From positions 90,773 through 154,772 of the forward strand of contig NZ_JAHBCL010000005.1 in assembly GCF_018390735.1 (NCBI RefSeq): a DNA stretch of 64,000 bases, written 5' to 3'. This stretch comes from Fusibacter paucivorans. GTDB taxonomy: Bacteria > Bacillota > Clostridia > Peptostreptococcales > Acidaminobacteraceae. Below the pieces are notes generated by a model. The model worked only from the letters and a program-made list of their open reading frames with translations. It made no database searches and had not been told where the DNA came from. Within the stretch, counting starts at the first letter, position 1. Each line of letters starts with the position of its first letter. This document shows, one piece after another, positions 8,623 through 18,449 of this stretch. Position numbers and translations under genes: made by a program.

Positions 8623-9012
8623 TTATTGATTACGCTGCTTCTCCTTTGTCACAACGCATGTCCCGGATGCACGGCAAACGACAATTGGCGTTTCAAGTAC
8701 ATCGCAGGCCGAATCATTAATGTCAGGTCTCGGTACGATTACCTTTCTCGCTTCAAAAACCATTTTTCTGGATGAATTCCCGACGGAAACAATTTCACCT
8801 TCCGCTTCGATGTATTCCCCTGCATAAACCGGCGCTAAAAACTCAACGTTATCATATGCTGCAAACAACCCCTCATCACCATCATTTCGAATGAGCAGCT
8901 CCGTTGCAACATCGCCAAATAAGTGAAGCATTTTCGCACCATCAACCAGATTGCCGCCATAGTGTGCGTCATGCATGGACATTCTTAACCGAATCATTAC
9001 TTTCTCTGACAT
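8623..9012 (-). CDS. kal: 3-aminobutyryl-CoA ammonia-lyase
   Basis: A 129-aa hotdog-fold protein, the usual length of the family. Kal removes ammonia from L-3-aminobutyryl-CoA to form crotonyl-CoA, which then enters butyrate formation. The N-terminus [26 protein letters not shown] is characteristic; the [13 protein letters not shown] segment forms the active-site region of the hotdog helix. The start is the ATG with AGGAGGC upstream; an earlier in-frame ATG lacks such a site. It precedes kce, and the butyryl-CoA dehydrogenase/ETF genes needed for crotonyl-CoA reduction are about 25 kb away at 33016-35983. Confidence 0.9.
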   Translation of the reverse strand: MSEKVMIRLRMSMHDAHYGGNLVDGAKMLHLFGDVATELLIRNDGDEGLFAAYDNVEFLAPVYAGEYIEAEGEIVSVGNSSRKMVFEARKVIVPRPDINDSACDVLETPIVVCRASGTCVVTKEKQRNQ

Positions 9013-9069
9013 CTTAGCCTCCTGTGTTACAAAAATCGCGCCAATTTTCATCAAATCGGCTCCATACCC

Positions 9070-9098
9070 ATTATATGCTTATTCGAATGCTTTTTAAA
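9070..9098 (-). promoter_or_regulatory. Possible sigma-A promoter for kal-kce
   Basis: On the minus strand TTTAAA (9098-9093), a 17-base spacer and TATAAT (9075-9070) lie across the end of the upstream glycosyltransferase gene, about 55 bases before the kal start. The -35 is weak (4 of 6), which would fit an activator-dependent promoter. Confidence 0.5.
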
Positions 9099-10452
9099 CC
9101 CTTTCCTCACTATATTTCTTCATCTGAGCCAAAAGGAATTCAAGACCAATTGCAAAACAAATAATCAGCATAAATAATGTAATAAAATTATATCTTGGCT
9201 GTCCCTCATAGACAAAATAGACGACTGAAATAAAAGCGAGATTGATCACGGGCAGCAGCATCGACGGTCTTAATTTCGTATGCTGATTGAAGAGACTTTT
9301 TAAGATGCGCCAACTATTCATGAAGACAAAGAGGCAGCCAAACGTGCTGACAAAGGCCAGTAATATATCGGATACCGCTCTAAGCAGATTTAAGTTTCGC
9401 TGATAAGTATACACATCTATGGCTGAGTCTGTTTCATCATAGGTCAGCGCGTTCATCGTCCAGGCACTGATATCCCATGCACCGCTAAAGTAAGTTGCCT
9501 GCGTGCGGATAACGCCTAGTTTTAAGAATTCTACAGGATTTTCCACCATCCACGTCTTGGCATAGGGCTTCATCATGACTTCTAAATTTGGCGAAGTCTT
9601 TACGGAGGCACCGTGTGCATCAACTTCAGCATCAATTGCCTCTGCAAGCGCCGCCGGCATTTCAATTTCATGATAATCCATCCACCCGCCGTGAACATTT
9701 TGCGCATTATTGTTAATAAAGAGGTTAAAACCCGAATTATATGAAATCGGTATAAAGCGATGGTATTTCTGATAGTTTCGAATAGACCACGGCATAATTG
9801 CCAGCCACATGACACAAAAAACCACCGCAAATTTCACGATAGCAGCTTTTAAATCTTTTTCCGTTAGCCATGCATAAACGGCAAGCACCAATGGATAGGC
9901 CAAGTAAAAAGGTTTTAAAAGTGATAAAACGGCTGATAAAAGTCCCAAAATCGGATATTTAACCGTTGGTTTTAAAGAAGTTGTCATCATCATCATGGTA
10001 AAGCTTAAAACAAAAGCCGTTACGACTTCGGTACCGACCACATTGCAGTACGCAATCTGCTGCGGCATAAATGCCATTAAGCCAACGGCCGTCCAAACGG
10101 CAAACGGCTTATTATACAAGCGGCGCATCAATATGAAAACGAAGAGAATCGTTGCTTCGGACATTGCGATATTAAGTATTTTGGCTACCATGACATCCGT
10201 CGTCCCAAGTAATTTAAAGACAACGCCAAGTGCCGTTGAATACAGCATTCCCTGCCATGCTACCGGATAGCCACCCAGTGTATAACCCTGTCCCGTCGCC
10301 ACATTAACTGCCAACTGGTAATACGTTTCAAAATCAAACTGTTGTATCGTCGGTATCTGCGTAATGAACCAGACGCGCACCAGCGTACTGAATACCAGTA
10401 AAATGGCTAAAGCCAGCGAAGTTCGTCTGTTTTCAGCGATCCATGCTTTCAT
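9094..10452 (-). CDS. GT39-like (PMT/ArnT-type) membrane glycosyltransferase
   Basis: A 452-aa multi-pass membrane protein with about ten hydrophobic segments. It has the GT-C pattern: an acidic residue in the first external loop (IQQFDFETYYQLAVNVATG) and the WAIMPWSIRNY-type sequence near residue 215, found in dolichyl-phosphate-mannose mannosyltransferase-like proteins of bacteria. Such enzymes transfer a sugar from undecaprenyl phosphate to an acceptor on the outer membrane face. It is the last gene of a three-gene operon with GtrB- and GtrA-like genes. Its start overlaps the GtrA end by 20 bases and has AAGGGGGA upstream. The sugar and acceptor cannot be read from the sequence. Confidence 0.8.
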   Translation of the reverse strand: MKAWIAENRRTSLALAILLVFSTLVRVWFITQIPTIQQFDFETYYQLAVNVATGQGYTLGGYPVAWQGMLYSTALGVVFKLLGTTDVMVAKILNIAMSEATILFVFILMRRLYNKPFAVWTAVGLMAFMPQQIAYCNVVGTEVVTAFVLSFTMMMMTTSLKPTVKYPILGLLSAVLSLLKPFYLAYPLVLAVYAWLTEKDLKAAIVKFAVVFCVMWLAIMPWSIRNYQKYHRFIPISYNSGFNLFINNNAQNVHGGWMDYHEIEMPAALAEAIDAEVDAHGASVKTSPNLEVMMKPYAKTWMVENPVEFLKLGVIRTQATYFSGAWDISAWTMNALTYDETDSAIDVYTYQRNLNLLRAVSDILLAFVSTFGCLFVFMNSWRILKSLFNQHTKLRPSMLLPVINLAFISVVYFVYEGQPRYNFITLFMLIICFAIGLEFLLAQMKKYSEERV

Positions 10453-10834
10453 TTACATCCCCCTTGAAAATCCAAAACTTGCTAATGAGATAGTTTAAAG
10501 TAATCACAACGACATTGACTATCAGCTTTGCAAAGAAAGCATCGAAAGACAATAATTCTATTAAGCCAACCAGCCCCGCAGTTTCCAGAAAAAAAGTAAC
10601 CAGTCGCGTCCCAAAAAATTTGATAAGTGCCGCTTTTGAAAGTGACTTTAAAAACACATACCGCGCGTTCGCCCAATAGGCAAAGAGCACCGATAAAACA
10701 AATGCCGCCGTCGTCGCAATACCATAAGCGCTTCCCATGATGAGAAGCGCTTTGTAAGAAACAATATTAATTGCCGTTGTTGCAAATCCGATAACGAGAT
10801 AGCGAAAACCTTCGCCGACTGGCATCCTATTCAT
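10433..10834 (-). CDS. GtrA family membrane protein
   Basis: A 133-aa protein with four predicted membrane helices. It matches the GtrA pattern: FRYLVIGFATTAINIVSYKAL at the start, an aromatic FAYWANARYVF motif after helix 2, and a final helix ending NYLISKFWIF. GtrA proteins are thought to flip or present undecaprenyl-phosphate-linked sugar made by a GtrB-type transferase. It overlaps the end of the upstream GT2 gene by 8 bases and the start of the GT39-like gene by 20, indicating tight coupling. Confidence 0.9.
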   Translation of the reverse strand: MNRMPVGEGFRYLVIGFATTAINIVSYKALLIMGSAYGIATTAAFVLSVLFAYWANARYVFLKSLSKAALIKFFGTRLVTFFLETAGLVGLIELLSFDAFFAKLIVNVVVITLNYLISKFWIFKGDVNESMDR

Positions 10835-11762
10835 GTTTAAAGCCCTCTTCCCGGCCGATAATGTAAAGCGGCCGCTCTCTCACTTCTTCATAAATTCGTG
10901 CAATGTATTCACCAATCAATGACAATTGCATCATTAGAAGCCCAAAGAAGAAGAGAAAGATCGTTACCGTTGATGTCCATCCGTCCGTCGGATTACCGAA
11001 TGCCAGCTTTTTAACAATCCAGTAAACCATCATCACAAAACCGACGATTGCAGAAATAAAACCAAAGAGGCTGAATAACTTCAGCGGTTTATAGGAAAAG
11101 GACACAATGGCATCCAGTGCAAGGCGCACGAGCTTTAAATAACTGTATTTTGTCTCTCCCGCATGACGCTCATCACGGTCAAAATAGACCTGTGTAACAT
11201 TAAAGCCAATCCAATGTGTCAAGCCTCTAAAAAACCGATTCTTCTCATCCATTTGATTGAGTGCCGTCACCGCCCTCCGGCTGAGCAGTCTAAAGTCCCC
11301 TGTATCGAGAGGAATCTCAGTATCACTCAGCGATTTCAAGACGCGGTAGAAAAGTTTAGACGTTGCTTTTTTAATCGGCGATTCTTTTTTACGTGAACGC
11401 CGCTGTGCATAAACGACATCATAACCTTCAACGTATTTTTCATACATCTCCTGTATCACTTCCGGAGGATCTTGAAGATCCGCATCAATAATGACAACCG
11501 CTTCGCCGGAAGCCTTTCGAAAGCCAGCCGTATTCGCCATTTCGTGCCCGAAATTTCGAGCAAAGGAAATGAGCTTCACGCGTTCATCAGCCGCTCTGCA
11601 CTTCAATACTTCTGAAACAGTACCGTCCTTACTGCCGTCATCAATAAAAATGATCTCATAAGCCTCATCAATGTCGGTGAGCGTCTTATGCAGACGCAGG
11701 CAAAGCGGTGCAATATTTGCTTCTTCATTATACGCCGGTACGACGACGCTTATTTTGATCAT
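10827..11762 (-). CDS. GtrB/DPM1-like family 2 glycosyltransferase
   Basis: A 311-aa enzyme with an N-terminal GT-A domain (VVPAYNEEANI, IFIDDGSKDGT, and the metal-binding DADLQDPP near residue 95). Two C-terminal membrane helices follow (FSLFGFISAIVGFVMMVYWI and TVTIFLFFFGLLMMQLSLIG), ending in EVRERPLYIIGREEG. This is the layout of undecaprenyl-phosphate glucosyl/GlcNAc/mannosyl transferases that supply lipid-linked sugar. It is the first gene of the operon and has GGAGTG upstream. Together the three genes form a GtrB-GtrA-GtrC-like module for glycosylating a surface polymer such as teichoic acid or secondary wall polymer. Confidence 0.9.
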   Translation of the reverse strand: MIKISVVVPAYNEEANIAPLCLRLHKTLTDIDEAYEIIFIDDGSKDGTVSEVLKCRAADERVKLISFARNFGHEMANTAGFRKASGEAVVIIDADLQDPPEVIQEMYEKYVEGYDVVYAQRRSRKKESPIKKATSKLFYRVLKSLSDTEIPLDTGDFRLLSRRAVTALNQMDEKNRFFRGLTHWIGFNVTQVYFDRDERHAGETKYSYLKLVRLALDAIVSFSYKPLKLFSLFGFISAIVGFVMMVYWIVKKLAFGNPTDGWTSTVTIFLFFFGLLMMQLSLIGEYIARIYEEVRERPLYIIGREEGFKHE

Positions 11763-11950
11763 AAATCACTCCATGGATGCCGCCGCTTCATGGCAGCAGT
11801 CAGTCAAATTCATCAGCTATTGTAAATGCCTGCCGTTATCAATTGCAATGGTCCCTTACACTTACATGCTCATGCATCTGTTGATCCGTATCTCAAATGC
11901 TACAAAAACGTCAGGCTTTTGTTGGCACTGTTATTGATCATTCACCAGTT

Positions 11951-13645
<1,695 letters not shown>

Positions 13646-13700
13646 CTATCTTATATAAATCAAAATGAATAACAGTAAATAATCGTATAGTTGACTGTAC

Positions 13701-13746
13701 AAAAAAAGAGTGAGAAATCACCCCTTAAGGATGACTAAACACTCTT
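13701..13746 (-). terminator. Leader terminator upstream of pyrG
   Basis: On the minus strand AAGAGTG (13746-13740 in plus coordinates) pairs with CACTCTT (13712-13706), followed by seven T. A small inner hairpin CATCC/GGGTG sits in the loop. A 14-base perfect palindrome CACCCTTAAGGGTG (13767-13780) lies just upstream and shares the self-complementary CCTTAAGG core with the inner hairpin, so the two could pair with each other as an antiterminator. It could also end transcripts of the SLH gene upstream. Confidence 0.7.
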
Positions 13747-13813
13747 GTTCCTAAGGCTCAAGTAGCCACCCTTAAGGGTGTCACTATACCGATTCAATTA
13801 ACAATACTTACAT

Positions 13814-13842
13814 AGTATATCCACTTCACTAAGTGAAGTCAA
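13814..13842 (-). promoter_or_regulatory. Strong sigma-A promoter with a dyad in the spacer, for pyrG
   Basis: TTGACT (13842-13837), a 17-base spacer and TATACT (13819-13814). The spacer region carries the inverted repeat ACTTCAC-tta-GTGAAGT (13839-13823), seven-base arms, overlapping the -35. A repressor, or an activator of MerR type, could bind there. The predicted start of transcription is near 13807. Confidence 0.75.
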
Positions 13843-13861
13843 CACTTTTTTTAATAGAATT

Positions 13862-15802
13862 TTATTGGGTGACAGAAGTGATGTGATCGGCCTCAAACAA
13901 GCCTTCCGTAATCTTTCGACCACTGATGTAAAGCTTGTCGCCCGCCATGTAATCGGTAATGTCAAGATTTGAATTTTTCGCAAACGCAATCGTCTTAGAA
14001 ATACCGCTGTCATCGACGACAATCATAATATTCGATGTCGTAATGACACTGGTAACAGTCGCGTTAAACGCTTCAATATCCGCTACATCGCCAAGGCGAA
14101 TCACTTCGATGCCGTCAAAGCCAATATGCACATTGGCAATTTGATCTAGTCGCAAGTCATAAATATTCAGCCCCTCTTCGCCATCTTCTGCAATGATATT
14201 GAGATTTGGATCGACGGGGACGATTTCATATTCTTTTGCACCGGTATCCAGTGCAATTTCCGATTCCGCTTTAATATAAATGCCCTTGATAATACCTTTA
14301 ATGTCTCTGACTTCGCCAGCATAAGTGATCGATTTCACGACACCGTATACCAACGTTACATTCACAATATCATTTTCATACAGGCGATTGCCTGTCACAT
14401 TGGTAAACGTTACGCCGTCTGCAATCGGCGCCTTGAATTGCGTCCCGTCTTCCAGAGTGACTTCTAAGGATGTCGGCGCTTTCAGCGGAATATCTGCCGT
14501 AAGCATTCCCTTGAATTCATAGTCATCAGAGTAAGCCACAATGCTCATTGCCGTATAGTCCTGATAATAGATCGTAAGATAGTAATTATTTTTCAGATCG
14601 TCAATATCGGCACTGACGCCATCGACGATAACCCGCGTATCAGCATAGACGCGTTTAAAATCAAACCCACCGGAATCAAGCGCAATTTTTAGCGACCTAA
14701 AATCCTTATCGGTGCCAAGATAGCCTGAAATACTGTTAAAACTCCCTGAGACGTTATCAAAGAACAGCGGCACATCAACGCGTGTAACAGCACTGTCTTC
14801 GATGGTCAGCGTCACGGCAATCCCCGTCTTTAAGTGATCAAGACTAATGGCCACTGCATCGGCATATATAGGAACACTTTTGACATTGTACGTGGCAACT
14901 TTGCCGGCAGTCGATTTTACTTCGAGGTATTTAAGATCGCTGAAAATATCTGTAATCGTCCCTGTAACCGTTTCAACAGACGGCGTTTCAGCTGTTTCCA
15001 CATCCCCGGTTACGGGTGCGTCAGGATCCCCAATTACAGGTACTTCATTATCTGTCGTCGAAGGCTGTTCAGGAGCCGTCGTTGGAATTTCTGAGACACC
15101 GGTTGTAATGGCACCATAATAGCCATCTGCAAAGACGGCGAGAACGGCACGGTTTAAAATCGTCTTCGGATTAAAATTGCCGTTGCTGTCTCCCTTCGCC
15201 GAGACGATATTATAATCGATCAACAAGTTGACATATTTTAATGCACTGAGTGAAATCTCAAATGCGTCTTTATAAGATAGTGAAATGATCTTATTGAGGT
15301 TTTCATTTTTATAAAGGTTCAGTGCCTTCCCGAAGAACACAGAGGCTTCAACCCTGCTGACACCTGTAAATGCTCCTTCGCTGACAAAGTATTTGACTTC
15401 ATCCATCACGACGATTTCGTTTTCAAGCGCATAGCCCAGCGCCGGATAAACATCGCCTCCGTAAGGCGCCAACATCTTAGGCATATTCAGCGCTTCGAGC
15501 TGTGTTTCATAAGAATCTGCCAATATTGCACCCTCAGAAGCTGTCAGCAGTCCGGCTGCAATTGCCGCCCTGTATATAACAATTAACGTTTCAGCCTTTG
15601 AAGCCGTTTCATTTGGCTTAAAACTGTTGTCTTCATAAATTGCCATGATGTCTTCATCCACCATGTTTTGTACCACTGTGTTTGCCCAATGCGATTCTGT
15701 GACATCCGTCATGACAGCAGCAAAGCTAATATTCCCGAGCATCATGAATGCCATAAAGATCGCCGTGAGTTTATAAAAGATTTTCGACTTTCGTAAAATC
15801 AT
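13862..15802 (-). CDS. SLH-domain surface protein with repeated beta-type C-terminal region
   Basis: A 646-aa protein. The start MILRKSKIFYKLTAIFMAF is chosen for the GGAGGG site. A signal peptide ends near NISFA (about residue 26). SLH-like motifs follow at about 30-210 (SHWANTVVQNMVDEDIMAIY, SFKPNETASKAETLIVIYRA, NFNPKTILNRAVLAVFADG). A Thr/Pro/Glu-rich linker (about 220-275) connects to a long region of short beta-rich repeats without a recognised family; phrases such as GTITDIFSDLKYLEVKSTAG and GIIKGIYIKAESEIALD suggest repeated barrel-like domains. It is likely anchored to wall polymer by the N-terminal SLH set. The function of the C-terminal part is unknown. Confidence 0.82.
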   Translation of the reverse strand: MILRKSKIFYKLTAIFMAFMMLGNISFAAVMTDVTESHWANTVVQNMVDEDIMAIYEDNSFKPNETASKAETLIVIYRAAIAAGLLTASEGAILADSYETQLEALNMPKMLAPYGGDVYPALGYALENEIVVMDEVKYFVSEGAFTGVSRVEASVFFGKALNLYKNENLNKIISLSYKDAFEISLSALKYVNLLIDYNIVSAKGDSNGNFNPKTILNRAVLAVFADGYYGAITTGVSEIPTTAPEQPSTTDNEVPVIGDPDAPVTGDVETAETPSVETVTGTITDIFSDLKYLEVKSTAGKVATYNVKSVPIYADAVAISLDHLKTGIAVTLTIEDSAVTRVDVPLFFDNVSGSFNSISGYLGTDKDFRSLKIALDSGGFDFKRVYADTRVIVDGVSADIDDLKNNYYLTIYYQDYTAMSIVAYSDDYEFKGMLTADIPLKAPTSLEVTLEDGTQFKAPIADGVTFTNVTGNRLYENDIVNVTLVYGVVKSITYAGEVRDIKGIIKGIYIKAESEIALDTGAKEYEIVPVDPNLNIIAEDGEEGLNIYDLRLDQIANVHIGFDGIEVIRLGDVADIEAFNATVTSVITTSNIMIVVDDSGISKTIAFAKNSNLDITDYMAGDKLYISGRKITEGLFEADHITSVTQ

Positions 15803-15832
15803 TTGGCCCTCCTTGTCAATTTTTCTAACCTT

Positions 15833-15841
15833 ATTATACCA
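15833..15841 (-). promoter_or_regulatory. Extended -10 promoter for the SLH gene
   Basis: The minus strand reads TGGTATAAT, an extended -10 (TGn plus TATAAT), about 30 bases before the start codon. There is no good -35, as is common with extended -10 promoters. Confidence 0.5.
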
Positions 15842-15974
15842 TGCCCTTTCAAAATGTTTATTACATTTCAATAACAGGTTTTTAGTATGGACTTATGTCC
15901 TTTGGTCATTTGTGGTAAAATGATGATTGAAACAGGCATCGACCTGTTATTCCAATAAGTTAAAAGAGGTCTAT

Positions 15975-16766
15975 ATGCCTATTTATACGTATAAAACCGT
16001 ACGCATTGCCTACACGTACCATCATCCAACGCGTATGTATGACGCCGATTCACCGGTGTCGAAATCGCCGCTTTTGTTGCTGCATGGCTGGGGAACGAAT
16101 AAGGAGACTTTTTCAGCACTCATTGAAGAACTCCAGCACGTATTGCCCATCTATGCATTAGACTTTCCTGGATTTGGTGCCTCCGACGAGCCAGACGCAC
16201 CTTGGCAATTAGACGATTATGCGGCAATGGTCAAACAATTTATTGAAACATGCCATCTGGAAAAACCCATTTTAGTTGGGCACTCATTTGGCGGCCGCGT
16301 CGCCATAAAACTCACACAAATCACACCTATTGATAAGCTCATCCTAACAAACAGTGCGGGGATCAAGCCGAAGCGCAGTCCTTCATATTACCTTAAAGTT
16401 TACGGCTTCAAACTAGTCCGTACACTCAATCGTGCTCCCGGCTTGCATTTTATACTGGATGAACCCGTCAAAGCTTACAGTGAAAAATACAGTTCTGCCG
16501 ATTACAAAGCGGCATCGCCAATGATGAAGCGCGTTCTCTCCAGCGTCGTCAATGAAGACTTAACGCATCTCCTTCCAAAGGTTGAGATGCCGACACTTCT
16601 CATTTGGGGCGATCAGGATACGGCGACACCCATTGCCGACGCACGTACCATGGCGGCGCACATTCCGGATTCAGGACTTGTCGTCTTTGAAGGTGCAGGG
16701 CATTTTTCCTATTTAGAACAGCCGCTTAGATTCAGTACCATCCTCAAGACTTTTATCGGAGGCTAG
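15975..16766 (+). CDS. Alpha/beta hydrolase
   Basis: A 263-aa alpha/beta-hydrolase-fold protein. The oxyanion-hole motif LLLLHGWGTNKETF precedes the nucleophile elbow VGHSFGGR (Ser104), an aspartate in WGDQDTATP and the catalytic His in GAGHFSYLEQP. The start is the ATG after AGAGGTCTAT; an upstream in-frame ATG has no site. It is closely followed (3 bases) by a MurF-like ligase and then ddl, so it probably shares their operon. Possible roles are ester or thioester cleavage in envelope metabolism. The substrate cannot be read from sequence. Confidence 0.88.
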   Translation: MPIYTYKTVRIAYTYHHPTRMYDADSPVSKSPLLLLHGWGTNKETFSALIEELQHVLPIYALDFPGFGASDEPDAPWQLDDYAAMVKQFIETCHLEKPILVGHSFGGRVAIKLTQITPIDKLILTNSAGIKPKRSPSYYLKVYGFKLVRTLNRAPGLHFILDEPVKAYSEKYSSADYKAASPMMKRVLSSVVNEDLTHLLPKVEMPTLLIWGDQDTATPIADARTMAAHIPDSGLVVFEGAGHFSYLEQPLRFSTILKTFIGG

Positions 16767-16769
16767 CAC

Positions 16770-18431
16770 ATGCCAATTATTTTGCTTATTATCGTCTTGC
16801 TCACCTATAGCCGATGTGAAGACGATCTGCATAAATTTCAACAAAACAGTTACCGCTTCAAGCGCTATTTAAAGTGGCGTTTTGAAACGCCGTCACGCAT
16901 TGTTCGGCCACACGAACTCCTGTTTGCCCTAGGGTTTGCATTCACGATTTGGGACAGCGCTGTCTTAACGACGATTGGATGCCTGCTCATGTGCCTTGAT
17001 GCCTATTTTTACTGGCTGATTAAAACCGCATATCCCGTTAAAAAGAAACTCGTCTACACGCCGAGGGTCAAACGCCTTAAGACGACTTTAACTATTCTGC
17101 TGGCACTTGTTGCCGCTGGCGGCTTTTATTGGTCTGTACTGCTCTATGTAGGATTCATCGGCTATTTTGCTTCATTTATCTACGTCTTTATCGCTGCCGC
17201 CATTAATATGCCCATTGAAAGTGCCATCAACAAACACTATTTCGATGACGCTCGCAAAACACTCGCCAAGGCACCGAAACTTAATGTCATTGGCATTACC
17301 GGCAGTTATGGCAAAACCAGTACTAAAAATGTAATTTTCAAAATGCTCAGCCGTGATTTTAACGTTTTAATGACACCGGAGAGCTTCAACACTAAAATGG
17401 GACTTACGCGTACCATTCGGGAAGGCTTAAAACCGATACACAACGTTTTTCTCGCTGAAATGGGCGCGAAAGAAGTTGGTGATATCAAAGAACTGTGCGA
17501 TTTTGTCCAACCGAATATGGGCATCATCACCTCCATTGGCCCTCAGCATCTCGAAACATTCAAATCGCTTGACAACGTCATCCGAACGAAGGGGGAACTC
17601 TTTGACAATATTGCCCAGAACGGCACTGTCTTTGTCAATTGTGATGATGCCAACATCTTAAAGCTGCGAGTTCGATCCGATGTTACGGCATACCGTTATG
17701 CCGTCGACCGCGAAAACGCCTTACAGCATCGTACACATTTTGCCATTGAAAACCTTGTACTCAACAACATCGGTTCTTCTTTTACACTGGTTTGGTCTCC
17801 GGACGGCTATGGCATTGAAAGTACTGAAAGTACAAATGAACAAAACGACAATATAAAAACGGCAGCAAACGTCAACACAAAAATTATTCGCATCAACCTG
17901 AAAACAAAGCTGCTCGGACGCCATAATCTTTCAAATATTGTGGCAGGTTGTGCCGCTGCACTAATACTAGGCATTTCCCCAGAGAGACTGCCGCTGCTCG
18001 TCAGCGAGGTCGAACCCGTTGAACATCGACTCTCTCACCGAAATGTCGCCGACCAATATACGCTGCTGGACGATGCCTTTAACAGTAATCCCATAGGGGC
18101 TGCTATGGCACTTGAAGTGTTAAAAGCTTTTGAAGGCAAGAAGAAAATCATTATTACACCCGGCATGATTGAATTGGGCGAAATGGCAGAGACACTGAAT
18201 CAAACTTTTGGTGAACAAATCGCCGCTGTCTGCGACGCCGTCATTCTCGTTGGCATGAAGCAAACCAAGCCTATTTGGGATGGACTTAAGAAGCAAGGTT
18301 TCCCTGAACACAGCATCTACCGCGTCAAGAGCATTCACGAGGCTTATGCACGTCTTAACGCCATTGTCGCTGTGGATGATGTCGTTCTCATTGAAAACGA
18401 CTTGCCGGATTCTTTTAATGAAGCACTTTAA
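16770..18431 (+). CDS. MurF-like Mur ligase with membrane-anchor N-terminus
   Basis: A 553-aa protein. Residues 1-145 hold several hydrophobic segments (MPIILLIIVLLTY; LLFALGFAFTIWD; LTILLALVAAGGFYW; the segment near 126-145). A Mur ligase domain follows with the ATP loop ITGSYGKTSTK (176-186), the glutamate-containing AEMGAKEVGDIKELC, and TSIGPQHLETF. MurF adds D-Ala-D-Ala to UDP-MurNAc-tripeptide, and ddl is the next gene, which supports a MurF-type role. The membrane N-terminus is not part of standard MurF but occurs in a group of clostridial Mur ligases. A paralogous function, such as modification of another precursor, cannot be excluded. Confidence 0.82.
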   Translation: MPIILLIIVLLTYSRCEDDLHKFQQNSYRFKRYLKWRFETPSRIVRPHELLFALGFAFTIWDSAVLTTIGCLLMCLDAYFYWLIKTAYPVKKKLVYTPRVKRLKTTLTILLALVAAGGFYWSVLLYVGFIGYFASFIYVFIAAAINMPIESAINKHYFDDARKTLAKAPKLNVIGITGSYGKTSTKNVIFKMLSRDFNVLMTPESFNTKMGLTRTIREGLKPIHNVFLAEMGAKEVGDIKELCDFVQPNMGIITSIGPQHLETFKSLDNVIRTKGELFDNIAQNGTVFVNCDDANILKLRVRSDVTAYRYAVDRENALQHRTHFAIENLVLNNIGSSFTLVWSPDGYGIESTESTNEQNDNIKTAANVNTKIIRINLKTKLLGRHNLSNIVAGCAAALILGISPERLPLLVSEVEPVEHRLSHRNVADQYTLLDDAFNSNPIGAAMALEVLKAFEGKKKIIITPGMIELGEMAETLNQTFGEQIAAVCDAVILVGMKQTKPIWDGLKKQGFPEHSIYRVKSIHEAYARLNAIVAVDDVVLIENDLPDSFNEAL

Positions 18432-18449
18432 TCACTTGCAGGAGGCAAT

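Noticed and set aside
9018..9040. TTGGCGCG-ATTT-TTGTA, sigma-54-like, upstream of kal
   Set aside because: The -12 element has GT in place of the essential GC, and a TATAAT promoter is available at 9070-9098.
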